From NCBI GenBank assembly GCA_963989385.1, contig OZ022503.1, forward strand, positions 66,190,123 to 66,254,122: a stretch of DNA of 64,000 nt, in the 5' to 3' direction. The notes under the pieces are model-generated. The model searched no databases. It was given only the letters and a program-made list of their open reading frames with translations, and was not told the origin of the DNA. The first letter of the stretch is position 1. Every line of letters begins with the position of its first letter. This stretch comes from Ctena decussata. Taxonomy: Eukaryota > Mollusca > Bivalvia > Lucinida > Lucinidae. Below, piece by piece: positions 1 to 11,052 of this stretch. A program made the translations under genes and the position numbers.

Positions 1-68
1 CTAATCCATATAGGTCATATTTTTTGTGTCATTCTACTGCTTTGAGGGTATGCCGTATGTTGTCTAAT

Positions 69-898
69 ATACTGAAAGGATTTAAAAACTTCCACTTTTT
101 ATTGCTGGCTGCTGATCTGTTCACTCAAGACAGGGTTGAATATTTAACAACAAAATGCTTGAAACTTATCAAATTTAAAGATTACTCAGTTTATTTGTAT
201 CATTTACTTAAATGACGTCAGTAAAAGAGCGTTACGTCACTGAAATGCATAAGGCGATGCCGGCGTTATCTTATGCAAGACTCTTTTCGACCATTTCATA
301 CTGTCTTAATATTGTGACGTCATCCACGTTGATTTGCAAGTATCATTGCGGATGATGCTGTCGCGCGAAGCCTATTACGGAGACGACGTCGACATTAGTT
401 AACGTCATGACCTCTGGTTTTTAATCTCGGTTAGGTGATTTTCTGACGGTCTTTTGAGCTTTCTGTAAACAGTGCACGTCGTCTGAGATTGTAAATTGCC
501 GTAATTAACGCACATAATTGTACCGCGACGTCACTTTTTGAAATTTCAGCATTTATCTGGCCCAAAACTCTGCGCCTGTTTGCGATATTTAGGCGCGGTA
601 GGCTAAACAAGGCCACTGACCGAGTTCAAACTTTTTAAATCCAATTAGATATTGTACGAGAAATGTTTCATCAGAAAACTGTATACATGAAGCTATTCAA
701 CCTTATGTAAACGGTACTAAGAACACGAGGAGCACGTGCTTGTTCCTGACCGATTCGGTTGAACGATTTCAGATTCGGTATATTGATATAATCAGGTATA
801 AGAGAATATATATGCTGTAAAATTTTGGTGGACGTAGCTTCATTCATTTTTGAGATATTCAAAATTAATGGGTGGAAGTTTTTAAATCCTTTCAGTAT
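69..898. mobile_element. TIR DNA element (~830 bp), non-autonomous
   Basis: A 27-bp terminal inverted repeat matches perfectly at both ends: it begins ATACTGAAAGGATTTAAAAA at the left (69-95), and its reverse complement ends in ...CTTTCAGTAT at 898. The inside has no long open frame and no transposase similarity that I can see. It is unusually rich in CpG and in ACGTCA motifs between 205 and 540 (separate entry). Small open frames inside it are not credible genes. The superfamily is not assigned because no clear target-site duplication can be read. Confidence 0.75.
205..540. promoter_or_regulatory. Cluster of CRE-like (ACGTCA) sites inside TIR element
   Basis: The palindrome TGACGTCA occurs near 213 and TGACGTCAT near 315. 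TACGTCAC (near 233), GACGTCG (near 385), AACGTCAT (near 402), CACGTCGTC (near 476) and GACGTCAC (near 529) lie in the same ~330 bp. TGACGTCA is the CREB/ATF consensus. The stretch is also CpG-rich for this window. Whether it acts as a promoter is inference; no TATA box or downstream gene could be tied to it. Confidence 0.35.
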
Positions 899-1106
899 GA
901 GCCAGGCCTGTTTTAGTCTCTTAACCGAATTTTCGACTGCGCAAACGATAGTATATTTAACTTCACTGGCAATGAGACAAGTAGCCCTTATCTTGGCTTT
1001 TATCTTTTTATTTCTGTCTCTCTAGTTTTGCAAGTCTGACGGCAAAGGTTGCCTGGGTTGCTCCTTGCATAGCACAGTGTCTGCAGTTGTATTAATATCC
1101 AGCGTA

Positions 1107-1976
1107 TTAAGGTGGTGATTTGTGGTAAAAGTAAAAATCTGCATAAAACCATAAAAAAGTAACGTATCTCCCTGAAAGTTAGCAGACTTCTTATTTTTGT
1201 TGTTCTTTACAGTTTAGAATACAAAATAAACATACATGCTGCTTAAAAAAGTGTTTTTATAAGGAAAGATCAAAGGGTTATTTTCTGCGAATAAATCTGA
1301 AAAAATAATATCGTTATTGAAAATTTACGTAGTGCTGAAGGTGCATTATTGCATAATGAAGAGCGTCCTAGCAATTATTTATTCCAACTCTTTCTCAAAT
1401 TGTAATGTAGACCAGATTAAAACGGTAGCTTTTTCTCAAATGTTCAACCATGTACAAAGTAAATGTACACTGGACACATTTATTAAATATAGGGTAAGCA
1501 AGCATACCTATGTTAACACCTACAGTATAAATAATACATTACTGACATGATCAGTGGTGTGTAGATAAATTGTTCAACCTTGTTAAAATAGTATCACCTG
1601 TCTCACCTGTGTGTTTTGACAAAAAAATTTGGTCACAGACTGAATCTTTTTTCATCTGCTCAGCCTGATAATGTGTGAAAGAGTTTGAAAAAATAATTGC
1701 TAGGACGCTCTCCATTATGCAACAAGGTACTCTAGGCACTAAGTATATTTTCAATAAAGATATTATTTTTTTCAGATTTATTCGCACAAAATTACCCTTT
1801 GATCTTCTCTTATAAAAACACTTTTTAACATAAACAAATGCTGCATTTTGGGATTCTAAATTATGAGAAACAACATAAAGAAGGCATCTGCTAAGTTTTG
1901 GAAAGATCAGTGTTATTTTGAGTATTTTATGCAGATTTTTGTCTTTGTCCCAAATCAGTGATTATCACCACCTTAA
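1107..1976. mobile_element. Large foldback element (~870 bp) with TTAAGGTGG ends
   Basis: The left end TTAAGGTGGTGAT (1107) is mirrored by ATCACCACCTTAA ending at 1976. The arms stay recognisably complementary for ~330 bp inward: TTTTTATAAGGAAAGATCAA near 1253 against its diverged complement near 1800, and AGCGTCCTAGCAATTATTT near 1364 against its complement near 1700. The spacer is ~180 bp. Two ~78-codon open frames on opposite strands are simply the two arms. TTAA at both ends could be a piggyBac-type target site or part of the palindrome. Confidence 0.8.
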
Positions 1977-2709
1977 ACAAGGAAGAACTATCTTGTATTG
2001 ATCATTGCAGTCTTACATGGCATGACTTGCATGTACATACTAAAAGCCTTTACACACTGGTGAGAAGCTTCTTAACCAAGTCGTTTGCGAGAGAGAGATA
2101 GAGAGAGAGAGCAATGAGATATACAAACGGCTACTTCTGCAATTCTGCAAACGGCGGATCATCAGAATTCTGCTTCCCTTCTCAGTAGGGATCAAATCAA
2201 AAAAGAATTTGCTCCTCAATGTGCAAATTCGTTCCCTTTAGAATTACCCTTTTTGAAAGGGATCCGTTGTACATGGGAACAATATCATGGTCGCACCTGC
2301 ACTGCACTTCCACCTTCCACAGTAAAAGATGTCATGGTGAAACATTTTGATAAATTTATGCATAAAAAATTGAGAGAACTGAATTATACGATTCTGGACG
2401 CAAATTATTCTGACAAAAGTTTTGTAAAAATCCATTGGAAAAATCTTGAGATATTGACAGTTTCAAATTTTTCGCTATCTCTTATGGCTGGTCAGTTTGG
2501 AACAAATTAAAATTGCTTTATGCAAAGTTCGTTCTGACATAAAATTGGTCCAAATCAATTCAGGTGTTCCTGAGATACTGCAATTATTTTCATGCGTTTG
2601 CTATGTCTAGTAATGGCAGACTGCCATCTTGGATGGTCCTTTCTTTTTTTGTAAACAATTTAAATATATTTTATTGAAGGATAATTCGGCTTAAATTTGA
2701 TCAAAATCT
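1977..2709. other. Unassigned AT-rich stretch
   Basis: It holds a short GA simple repeat (about 2089-2112) and a fragment of the dispersed 'GGAGCAAATTC' family near 2150-2250. No convincing exon, RNA gene or mobile-element end was seen. The 85-codon open frame at 2253-2510 has no recognisable features. Confidence 0.4.
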
Positions 2710-2811
2710 GTTTAGTTATTCTTTAGATATTGGCGTCTGAGCATAAGTGGGACTCGTAAAGTTTAGTTATTCTTTAGATATTGGCGTCTGAGCATAAGTG
2801 GGACTCATAAA
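2710..2811. repeat. 51-bp tandem duplication
   Basis: The block beginning GTTTAGTTATTCTTTAGATA at 2710 is repeated immediately at 2761 with a single difference (CTCGTAAA versus CTCATAAA). The near identity indicates a recent local duplication. Confidence 0.9.
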
Positions 2812-2835
2812 GAGAAACAGATTCCTGTATGTTTC

Positions 2836-3420
2836 CCTTTAGTGGAACCCCTCCAGCTAGGATGTTCTCTTGAGGGGAAGTTTGCTCATAAGGGAGCAAA
2901 TTCTTGCTTTCAGGAGTTTTGTCTGCTCCCAAAAGGTGACTAAGAAGAAAAAAACTTGGCAGGGTGTTTCCCATGAAGTTGGACCCATTCATCTTGAAAG
3001 GTTTACCAGGTTTAACTTACACATATAACTGTCATACTTATGGATAGGAATTGATGTGGTTTTATTAGCAGATGATCAATGAACATATCGCTTGTATCTT
3101 TACATGAAAATGGGGAGGTCTGTCGTTGCTCATGGCATGTAAGGTGGAAGGTTGCGCTTCAATATCTTTTTTCTGCCTTTTTTTAACGAGGGTGACTTAT
3201 TGTGACTTCCTGTCTGCTTCCGTAACTGTCGCAGCCCTTCCCAGGTGTGTGTGCGGGGGAGGGGGGGGGGGGGGGGGGGGGTCTGCTCTCGGTGGAGGAA
3301 TTTGTTCCCCTTGGAACAAATTCTTCCCATATAAGGGGATAGGCTTTGGGAGGGGAGGCAGGTGTCTAAATGACAAAGTTTGTTCCCCTGAAAGTGTGCC
3401 CTTTCAGCTTAAACTGTAGT
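2836..3420. repeat. Dispersed 'GGAGCAAATTC' repeat family, two copies around a G-run
   Basis: Two diverged copies (about 2836-3000 and 3150-3415) share phrases such as GGAGCAAATTCTTG, GTGACTTCCTGT and TTCCCCTGAAAGTGTGCCC. The same family recurs near 6010-6145, 34545-34680, 37965-38180, 56900-57050 and in the LINE 3' region at 49260-49760. Short open frames here are artefacts of a G-run. Confidence 0.55.
3255..3281 (+). repeat. Poly-G tract (21 uninterrupted G)
   Basis: The sequence reads GGGGGA followed by 21 G, preceded by a short GT run. It could form a G-quadruplex. Length is likely to vary, both biologically and through sequencing error. Confidence 0.9.
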
Positions 3421-3768
3421 TGTATTTCATAAGTGTGCATGTCCGTCTTTTTGTTCCTGATATGATCTGTCATTTGAATTTCTTGCCTTGATTATATTTA
3501 GTTACTCTACTATCTACTACCTTCTGTTGGTGCTCCTATGTGGGCAGAAAATTCGTAATAAACTTCTTGCATATTGTTGTATCTTGTTTTCGGCGGGTTC
3601 GAGAACAGCAAGCACATTTTGAAAAAATGACAATATGCATTTATAATACACAGCAATAAGCATGAGCATGTAAAAATATGTCGCAAATGCGCACATGATC
3701 TTGCGCAAAGTACTCAGAGTCTCTCATTTGTCACTCATTGTCATATACCGAGTGTTCATTGACTGTTT

Positions 3769-4086
3769 ATGCTAGAAAGAATGCATTGCACACATGCAAC
3801 ATTAGGTCTGAATGTTTCCTGCTGGGACAAGCCTTTTCACGCAACCCCTCACATACTGATATGCATATTTGTGAAGCCGAGTGACAAAGGGTTCACAAAG
3901 CTTAAAGGGGGCTTGAAAATATTGCGGTTCTGCAGTTTCAAACAGCCGCCTTGCCACTGCCGGGCTGGGGTCAGGTCATACATTGTAGTTGTGACGCAAG
4001 TTAAGGGGCGACGACTAATGGCGGGTAAACTTCAAAACGTCAGTCTGGACGTGTCTGTTGTGGCTGAGTACCTGATACTGAGCTAG
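3769..4086 (+). CDS. Possible terminal exon or small ORF, product unknown
   Basis: There is an open frame of 105 codons with a stop (TAG) at 4084-4086 and a canonical AATAAA at 4111-4116, only 25 bp after the stop. The second half is richer in G+C and CpG than its surroundings. The translation is rich in Cys and His early on (MLERMHCTHATLGL start) but shows no motif I know. The true start could be an upstream splice acceptor rather than this ATG. In 64 kb of AT-rich DNA a frame this long can arise by chance, so the polyadenylation signal is the only real support. Confidence 0.22.
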   Translation: MLERMHCTHATLGLNVSCWDKPFHATPHILICIFVKPSDKGFTKLKGGLKILRFCSFKQPPCHCRAGVRSYIVVVTQVKGRRLMAGKLQNVSLDVSVVAEYLILS

Positions 4087-4167
4087 CAATCCCCATCCTT
4101 CCGTTTTATCAATAAAATCTCATTCGAAATTTAGTCGACCATCTTGCAACTATTATCACTGGACTGA

Positions 4168-4443
4168 ATTGGTTGGTTGGTTGACTTGATGCTTAACGTC
4201 CACGGTAAACAACTAAGGTCATGTCGGGACGGTCAGTTAACCTAACCACACTATTCCTGGGCAGGCTTAGACCTCCTAAGCGGTTAACCAGTACTAAGTG
4301 CACATACTTTCGCCAGTAACTGACAACTGCCCTTCTTGAATCAGCGGAAGGAGAAACGAAAGTATGTGGCCAGACCGGGATTTGAACCAAGGACCTCTGA
4401 CTTACGAGTCAGGTGCCCTACCGATTGCGCTACCCGGCCCGGC
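4168..4443 (-). mobile_element. tRNA-derived SINE, full-length
   Basis: On the minus strand the head (4443 down to about 4371) reads as a tRNA-like unit. It has a 7-bp acceptor pairing with two wobbles, an A-box-like segment after GGCCGGGTAGC, an anticodon region CTGACTCGTAAGTCAG (CGT, Thr-like, with a loop one base short) and the B box GGTTCAAATCCC. About 190 bp of SINE body follow, ending TTAACGTCCAC-like sequence and an (AACC)n tail at 4168-4185. The body and tail identify a SINE, not a functional tRNA gene. Confidence 0.88.
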
Positions 4444-4444
4444 C

Positions 4445-5560
4445 CACTGGACTGAAAATCTAGATTGAGAAGACACGATTAAGTGCAAAAAATCCAAATA
4501 TGAAGGATTTCGTACATGATTTTTGTCGATAGTCGTGTCATGATTTGTGTTTTGTTGCGCAGATGGTCGTAAATGTTTAAAAGGAATGCTGAGATGGTCG
4601 TAAATGCAAAAAGGTAGACCCCTCCCGTGAAAGATGGCTGTTTATTCTTGTAACGTATGAAGCTGAAATCTGATTTAACCGTGGTTGTAAAGAGCACTAA
4701 CTAGGCCACTCGCTGATGGGTTCAGGTTTGCAAATGATAAAGGAACAAAGGCGATACATGCTGCTTTGTGACGAAGTACAAGAATCTACACGGTTTTCCA
4801 AAAAAAACAGGCTTAACTCGGTGAGTGCATCTTTAGCGTCTCAACGGTTCTAGATAGAAGGAAATATGCCAAATATAATGGTAAAAACAGATCTGTAAAA
4901 TATTATGTTAGTGCAGAGATATTTAAGAAAAACTGTCAGAAAAAAAGTTGTTTACCTGGCACGCGCAGTTTCCCGCAATGTCTCGTACGTAATACTTTCG
5001 TGTCCGTAAATTTGCCTACATACCGTGATGACGTCAAAATGACGTCTATACAACGTCATTTCAACATCATATGCTTGCTAGGAAGAAAGGGCCTTAAAGG
5101 TAATTTTTCACAGAGTTTGATCCCTTCGTTATTCTTTACTGAGGCAAAAGCTGTGAGTGACTTTGTCACTTAGCTGATACATGTGCTTGAATATCAGAGA
5201 CAACTTGTGGTCTCTCAATTTATGAGTTACCTGCCAGTGCTTAAATAACATGTCCAGGCTATAGCGCCATTACACTTTGGAAAAGTTTATAATAAACCGT
5301 CACAGACACACTCGTCTGAATGAGACAAAATGAAGGCAAATGATAACTTTTGGTCTCTTAATGAGTTATCTGCCCTTAGTTAAACAGTTTGTGTTGCAGT
5401 TGGGGACTCTGACCACCCTGTGGCAATTTCTTGGCCATTCTGTTATCACAAGAAAGTCAAAGATAGATCTGTTGTCATAACATGAAAATTATGTTAGCCA
5501 TTTCTGGGCTTTATTATAAAGAGGCAGTTACCTTTGCTGGGCATTTATAAGGATTGAGAC
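4445..5560. other. Unassigned region with CRE-rich MITE fragment
   Basis: Near 5025-5095 there is a fragment of the palindromic MITE seen complete at 9053-9160 (TGACGTCAAAATGACGTC, then CATATGCTTGCTAGG). Two loosely similar segments with 'GGTCTCT...ATGAGTTA' occur at about 5200 and 5350. Otherwise no gene or RNA is supported. Confidence 0.35.
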
Positions 5561-5564
5561 AGCC

Positions 5565-5845
5565 ATATTAGGTAAAGGTTTCCCATTGCCTAGTAGCTGT
5601 AGGGGCAGTGGGGGTTAGAGGCCCACTGTGTCTTTGGCACAGCGTATGAAAGGTGGAGCTCATCCCTCTCCTTTCACTGCCTTATCCATCCCTGGTTTGA
5701 AGTTGAGGTACCCATTTACTGCTGGGTTGACAGAGAGAGTTTTCCAGTCATATGGCGAAACCTGGGCGTGATCTCATGAACTTTCGGCAATTTTCTGCAC
5801 CATAACTGAGCGCCTCTTACCACTTGACCACGGCGCCTCCCCATA
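5565..5845 (-). mobile_element. tRNA-derived SINE, second family
   Basis: Read on the minus strand, the head starts near 5840 with GGGGAGGCGCCGTGGTCAAG, a good A-box (TGGTCAAGTGGTAAGAGG), then a diverged B box (GTTCATGAGATCACGCC). The body ends in TGGGAAACC near 5580. Part of the same body recurs at about 12395-12480 (GGGGGTTAGAGGCCCACTTT). Confidence 0.7.
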
Positions 5846-7190
5846 ATTGAGACAACCATACAGGGGCTGATTTAACATTGGAAGCCTTAAGAGAGCAGAT
5901 AAAGAGATGGGCTTGTAGCCATTGCAGGGTTGTTGCTATTGCAGGTTGTTACTATTGTAGAGTTATATTAAATGGTAGCCATTACGGGGCAACAAAGCCT
6001 TTTTAGTATGGAGCAACTCTTAAAGGATAAAATTTGCTCCTTAAGGGAGCAAATTCCTTGCTTTAAGAGAAGATCCCAATGAAATGGGAGACAGTTTCCT
6101 TTGTAGGAATTACCTCCCCTGTAAGTGTTCCCATGCAATTTAAAGCAATTTTTGCACTATACTGTACAATAATAGCTCTCGCTTATTCATTCTATTATCA
6201 TGAGCAATCAGCTATTGTCTTCAAAATATAATTCCGCAATGTTATTCCTAAGAGCCGAGAAAGAAATTGCCTGAGAGGTTTAGTGAAAAGCCTGTGACAC
6301 CGTGCAATTATAAGACTACTAATTAAATCTCGAGGCATGCAAGTATTTACCACAAGATTTAGATTGTTCGGCAAGCTCTGGAGAAGCCTATAATTTGCAT
6401 ATCATTAGTGAATGACGTAGACATATTGTTAGCGCTTAAAGAAACAATTACAGAGTACATAGCCATTCTAAGCAATCAGTTGGTTACTGGAAAAAAATCA
6501 AGTATGAACAAGTTGCACTATACAAAATCAGCGGCAAATTTAGAGAGACAGACTGATAAACATACAGAGTCAATCTTTTTAACCACACAGTCATGCACTT
6601 TTTTGAGTAAAGATGATATATTGCAACAGTCTTATACCATTTTAATTCTAAAAAATACCCACTCTCTAAGTTGTTTCATAAATACAACAGCTATGGAACT
6701 TTCTGACCTGTGTATAAAATATTTGCTCACCTATTTGAATATTCATGCAAGACTATCGTTTTCAAAAAAATCAGCTTTTATAATAAGAGGTAATGAACAA
6801 TAAATTAAATTAGGTACTTAAGAAATATTTCATTACAAACTTAAAAGCCAATAAAGATAAGAAAATTAAGATAAACATCAAACAAGGTTATCCACCGAAA
6901 CAAAAAAATTAAGAAAAAAAAAAGATTGGTATCGTGTGAAAAGGTACTGTGGTATGTGTGTGACCAGCGTAAAGCCTAAATTTGCACATATTTTCTTGGG
7001 TGATATGGCAGAGGTTTATTCCCTTCCAAAATAATTCCAAAAACCTAGATCCATCTTATAAGATTGATCTACATATTTGAGGTCATTCAAGAGAGGGAAA
7101 CCCCCTTTTTATAGCCAAATAAATATGGTATGCATCTGTGAGTCCTGGAAGATCTGAAAATCAAATGGGAAGAATTTTTATGCTTATTTA
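5846..7190. other. Unassigned AT-rich stretch with one 131-codon open frame
   Basis: This contains a copy of the dispersed GGAGCAAATTC family (6010-6145) and an open frame at 6408-6803 of biased, AT-driven composition with no recognisable motif. No splice sites or polyadenylation signal support a gene. An A-rich patch lies at 6897-6925. Confidence 0.35.
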
Positions 7191-7195
7191 TTGTA

Positions 7196-7372
7196 CAGTA
7201 GAACTTCAATTGCTAGAACCCTGATGGCTTGTTTACCATGCCTGGCTAGAACTTGTTCTTGGGTCCCTAGAATTCAGTTTATATAGAAACTAGCCTTGGA
7301 TTGCTGGAACTACCTTTGGCTGGAACTAATTTTCAAAGTCCCAAGCATGTTCGAGCCTTTGAAGTTCTACTG
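7196..7372. mobile_element. Tigger/pogo-like MITE
   Basis: The termini CAGTAGAACTTCAA and TTGAAGTTCTACTG form a 14-bp perfect TIR, flanked by TA on each side (7194-7195, 7373-7374). A CAGTNGAAC start with a TA duplication is characteristic of the pogo/Tigger branch of Tc1/mariner. At 177 bp it is non-autonomous. Confidence 0.8.
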
Positions 7373-7565
7373 TATAGTGTATGCAAATGGGTTCAGGTCC
7401 CATTTTGTAAGATAACTAATCAAACATACATAATATGTATGAAAATTGAGGAAAAGACCAGTCCTGTATTGATCCTACTTAATGGGACAGTTACAAAAAT
7501 GGGGTCTGCTCAGGGTATATTTGCTATTCTACTTGTGTCATCATATTGTAAAATCTAATTGTTCA

Positions 7566-8288
7566 AAGGACCTCTGACGGTTGTAATGTTAATTTGCCTA
7601 TAAAAATAGTCAAAATTAAATTTTTGATATGCCAAAGAATTTCTCTTGAAATTTGTTGCTCTCAACTTCCCCTAACTGGCCATGAATTTAATTTCTGATT
7701 ACTTTGCACATAGACTTCAATTTTTGGTGGAAAAAGCCAAATTTTGTAATCAAACGTAATGGAAACAGGAAAAGTTTTTTAAAGATACTTTTCCCCCCGT
7801 GCCTCAGCTAGCCACTTTGCATGTATGTGTGTACTATCATAATACACATTATATGTGAGTGGCTTGCTGAGGCACGGGGGGAAAAGATAGTCTACAGCTG
7901 AAAAACTGAAAAAGTGGGTGGGGTACTTGCACCCTTTATATCTAAAAATAGGCTAAAGTCCTTAGTACTGAAAAAATATTGCATAATATCAGTAACAGTA
8001 GTGTGTACGTCAGTTTTAGCATAGTTATCCATTAAGATTTTGATATCTTAGAAAACCAAATAAATGGACTTATTTTCAGAGACTGAAAAATTCACATACC
8101 CCTCTTGATAAAATTGGTCTATGTTAGTCTAGAGGCATGATAATTTTTCAAAATCACTGTTAAAATGTCTTTATAGTACACAAGGCTACATATTAATGCC
8201 AAATATTTCAACTTTTGCTGCCCGAGGAAGGTGCAGTAATTTGTCGAAAAATGGGCAAATATGCATTGATACTGTCAGAGGTCCTTTT
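7566..8288. mobile_element. TIR element with nested perfect hairpin
   Basis: The ends AAAGGACCTCTGAC (7566) and GTCAGAGGTCCTTT (to about 8288) are inverted, and the match continues inward with gaps (TAATTTGCC against GGGCAAATAT). Near its left third it carries the hairpin 7788-7886. Open frames inside are not credible. Confidence 0.6.
7788..7886. repeat. Long hairpin, 29-bp arms
   Basis: The left arm CTTTTCCCCCCGTGCCTCAG continues to 7816. It pairs with the right arm ending GCACGGGGGGAAAAG at 7886, with one mismatch. The loop itself is partly self-complementary. Confidence 0.9.
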
Positions 8289-8339
8289 ACAATAAATTCA
8301 GTAATTTCTTGGGTGAATGAGTATATACCAATGTTTTTT

Positions 8340-8490
8340 TTGGCCATTTTTTCAAAGGGAGACAATTTTTGTGATTTCTATTTCGCTTCCATGGGTGATA
8401 AATCCCTTCAAGAAAGGGGTCAACTCTTAAAGAGTCGAGATGGTTCAAATGAGGGGGTCACAATGTATGTCTTCATTGAGGAATAAGAAG
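8340..8490 (+). repeat. Dispersed repeat fragment
   Basis: Phrases such as AAGGGAGACAATTTTTGTGA and GGGGTCAACTCTTAAAGAG resemble the GGAGCAAATTC dispersed family. A 96-codon open frame (8196-8486) overlaps it and is not considered a gene. Confidence 0.35.
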
Positions 8491-8494
8491 ATTA

Positions 8495-8685
8495 TCTCTT
8501 AGTTATCCCTGTTACTCCTAATCTTATCTGGAGCACCGGGTGATAGTGAAGGGCTGTTTGGAACGAAACTAGTTTACAGTTGAAAAGATTTCCAATGCCA
8601 GCAGAATTTGAACCTAGACCACTAGCTTAGCAGGCCAGCACTTACGTCTTAACCCACTGAACTTCTGGGGCCCTGCAAAATTTTG
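8495..8685 (-). mobile_element. tRNA-Ser-like SINE
   Basis: The minus-strand head begins near 8680 with GGGCCCCAGAAGTTCAGTGG. It has an A box (TTCAGTGGGTTAAGACG), a GCT-like anticodon loop (CCTGCTAAGC) and the B box GGTTCAAATTC. The body with AAACTAGTTCCAAACAGCCC follows. Related copies lie at 34140-34310 and probably 41660-41835. Confidence 0.72.
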
Positions 8686-8732
8686 AAAGCAATGGTCAAG
8701 ACTAATACATGGAAGGTTGATCTTACTAACAT

Positions 8733-9045
8733 TATGCACCAGTCATTTTGCAACTCTGGCTACCCCAGGACCAGAGAATATTTCCTTTCTGCAGGGCCCT
8801 GAGAGACACTCTTTGCTAAGGGATAAATGGTCCGATCAAATCTCTGTTAAAAGTCCCTGCCCCTTGGGACATTGTTCAACAGTTGGGGTCAATATTATTT
8901 TTCAGTTACTTTGACAGCTAATTGAAAAGCCCTGCGCATGCACTGCACTGCAGGTTAACGCTAAGGTAAAAACACCATACTTCAGCCCTGCTAACCCTGG
9001 CAGCTCCTCAGCCCTTGGGTAGCTGGGTTGCAAATGACTGGTGTA
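8733..9045. mobile_element. TIR element, copy 1 (TATGCACCAGTCA family)
   Basis: TATGCACCAGTCATTTTGCAA at the left is mirrored by GTTGCAAATGACTGGTGTA at the right, about 20 bp. A second member lies at 11053-11350. Confidence 0.65.
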
Positions 9046-9052
9046 CTAGTTT

Positions 9053-9160
9053 CCCAGTGGGCACATGACATTAAAATGACTTCATACTGAAGTCGATGCA
9101 ACGTCATCACGTCACATTGACGTCAATACAATGTCATTTCAATGTTATGTGCCTGCTGGG
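9053..9160. mobile_element. Palindromic MITE rich in TGACGTCA
   Basis: The ends CCCAGTGGGCACATGAC and GTTATGTGCCTGCTGGG form a TIR. The inside alternates ACGTCA motifs, including a perfect TGACGTCA near 9119. A fragment occurs at 5025-5095. Looser relatives with GGCACACAATG ends are near 40007 and 59078. Confidence 0.7.
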
Positions 9161-9594
9161 TTGGAATTCCTGTATTCTGCCTGGAAGATTACTGACACTG
9201 TGACACAGAGCAGTTGCTTCCCTTTGCATAATGAACAGTGGATCTATCAAACTGCTATTGGGACACCTATAATAATTATCATAATACAAAATAGAACAGT
9301 TTAGTTTTACGATGCAGTTATGCATCCAAAAGATAAAGATGGACATCCTGATCTGGGTCTGCACTGTTAGCTCTGACCTATCTGTAGACTGGCACTCCCT
9401 ATTCTCACGGTACTTAAGATACAAGCAAGCCTGACCAAATAAGGAGGACCAACAAATCTACATAACTATATGTAGTTGAGCCCTCTAGTATTTCATCTTA
9501 AAGCTCAAGGTATTTTGTGTTTTCTACCTTCTGGTGAGTGTCATATTTTAATGTGCACACACTACTACCCCAAAGTGGTTAGGCAGACATACCG
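9161..9594. other. Unassigned stretch
   Basis: No feature was recognised. The 96-codon minus-strand open frame at 9134-9424 starts from MITE-flanking DNA and has no motif. Confidence 0.35.
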
Positions 9595-9980
9595 ACTCCA
9601 TATTCTCACGGTATCTGGATATTTGCCTCAACATAAGCAAATTAAATGAAAGCAGAAATATTTCCTTATTTAAAATGTTGAGTATAACCATACTTAGATC
9701 AAACAAAGCAAGAAATAACATGATCGGACAATTATTTTCTATTTTATTGCCACTTTTATCGTCCTGGGGTGTTCCTTGTTACCACCTTTGGTGATTTTTC
9801 ACTACTTTGGCTTTAAGAAGTCACAGAGTCTTCAAAAATAGACAGAACTGAAATCTTATGTGTTTTTATACATTGTATTCCTGAAGCCTGAAAGACGATA
9901 TAAAAATAAGAAGACATGTGTGCTGAAGGGCTTTTATATAGCACTACCGCGAGAATATGATTGCCGCGAGAATATGGAGT
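9595..9980. mobile_element. TIR element, ACTCCATATTCTC ends
   Basis: ACTCCATATTCTCACGG (9595-9611) is mirrored by CCGCGAGAATATGGAGT (9964-9980), with one mismatch in 17. A partial extra copy of the right end sits just inside (TACCGCGAGAATATG), and a solo copy occurs near 9398. Confidence 0.6.
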
Positions 9981-9984
9981 TGGA

Positions 9985-10122
9985 GTATACCATGATTAGA
10001 ATTACCATAAAGTGCTTAATAATTGGGACACCTAAAACCATTAATTTTCCATTTGTCCCAAATGGAAAATTAATAGTTTTTAGGTGTCCCAATTATTAAG
10101 CACATTAAGGTATATGGTATAC
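9985..10122. mobile_element. Near-perfect palindromic MITE
   Basis: The core arms GTGCTTAATAATTGGGACAC (10012 on) and GTGTCCCAATTATTAAGCAC (to 10103) pair almost perfectly around a tight loop. Weaker outer arms reach GTATACC and GGTATAC. It directly abuts the preceding TIR element. Confidence 0.88.
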
Positions 10123-11050
10123 AACTACACAGGCTGTTTGGGCTCAGTTTTTGGCTGCCCAACTTTGAAATTCAGTTGTCTGGATTTACTGGCCCGAAAA
10201 AAGTTTCGCCAGCACAAGAGACATAGACATTCCTTTTAATGAAGAAAAAAAGACCCGCTCTCGTACTAATTGATTTTGAAAAAAATCTCAAGTTCTCAGC
10301 AGAAAGATGGTAACGAGGAAATTGGTTTTAGGTCAACTATTATTGTGCTTTATAGAGAACAGAAGTATTAACAAATTGACGTAGCACACAGGCGTAATTG
10401 GTAATTTGCATTAATTTACAAAGCCAGATCTCAGCAGAAACACCATCAAAGGATTTGGCACCAAGCAGTCATGCTACAATTGCATTTAAACCTATTTTAC
10501 CTATTAGTGCTGTTAAGACGGAATGCCTCCGCACAAGGATACAAGGATATTGGTTTTCGGCACTTGCTTATAATTACCGGATGTATTGGGACTCAGAGCA
10601 AATTACTGTGATTGGCCAAAAATTTCAACAGGTCAAATTTACAAGGCAACAATAAACAGTCAGATCTGGGTCTGCGCTATTTGTGCATTCATTTCTGTAC
10701 CAATACATGTAGTTACTGTCTGTATGGTAATTTTCAGCTAAAAGAAAAACAAGGGAGGTCCCATAAAGTGGTTTTGATTATGACAGTATGGTGGGACAGG
10801 ATTAAAAATGCATTTATTTCAATTTATGTAATATGATAAAGTTTATATGCTCATAAATTCAGCCCAGTTATGATTTCGGTTGCACTGAAAATTAAAGTCT
10901 TGTATGATTTTTGATACCTTTGAAGAGAACACATGTTGTGGGCCATCTAAACACTCTGCAGTGGGAGATGCTCTCATGAAGTGAAAGAATTGACAGTTTT
11001 GGTTTTGTTAGTGAGGCCACTGTCCCTGGATATGAAACCATAACAGACAC
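10123..11050. other. Unassigned stretch
   Basis: No recognisable exon or repeat end was seen. The open frames at 10398-10655 and 10612-10836 overlap each other in different frames and lack motifs. Confidence 0.35.
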
Positions 11051-11052
11051 AT

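Noticed and set aside
4371..4443. Functional tRNA-Thr gene (minus strand)
   Set aside because: The anticodon loop is one base short and the unit runs straight into a SINE body with an (AACC)n tail.
6408..6803. 131-codon open frame, plus strand
   Set aside because: AT-driven composition, no motif, no splice or polyadenylation support. A frame of this size is expected by chance in 64 kb of this composition.
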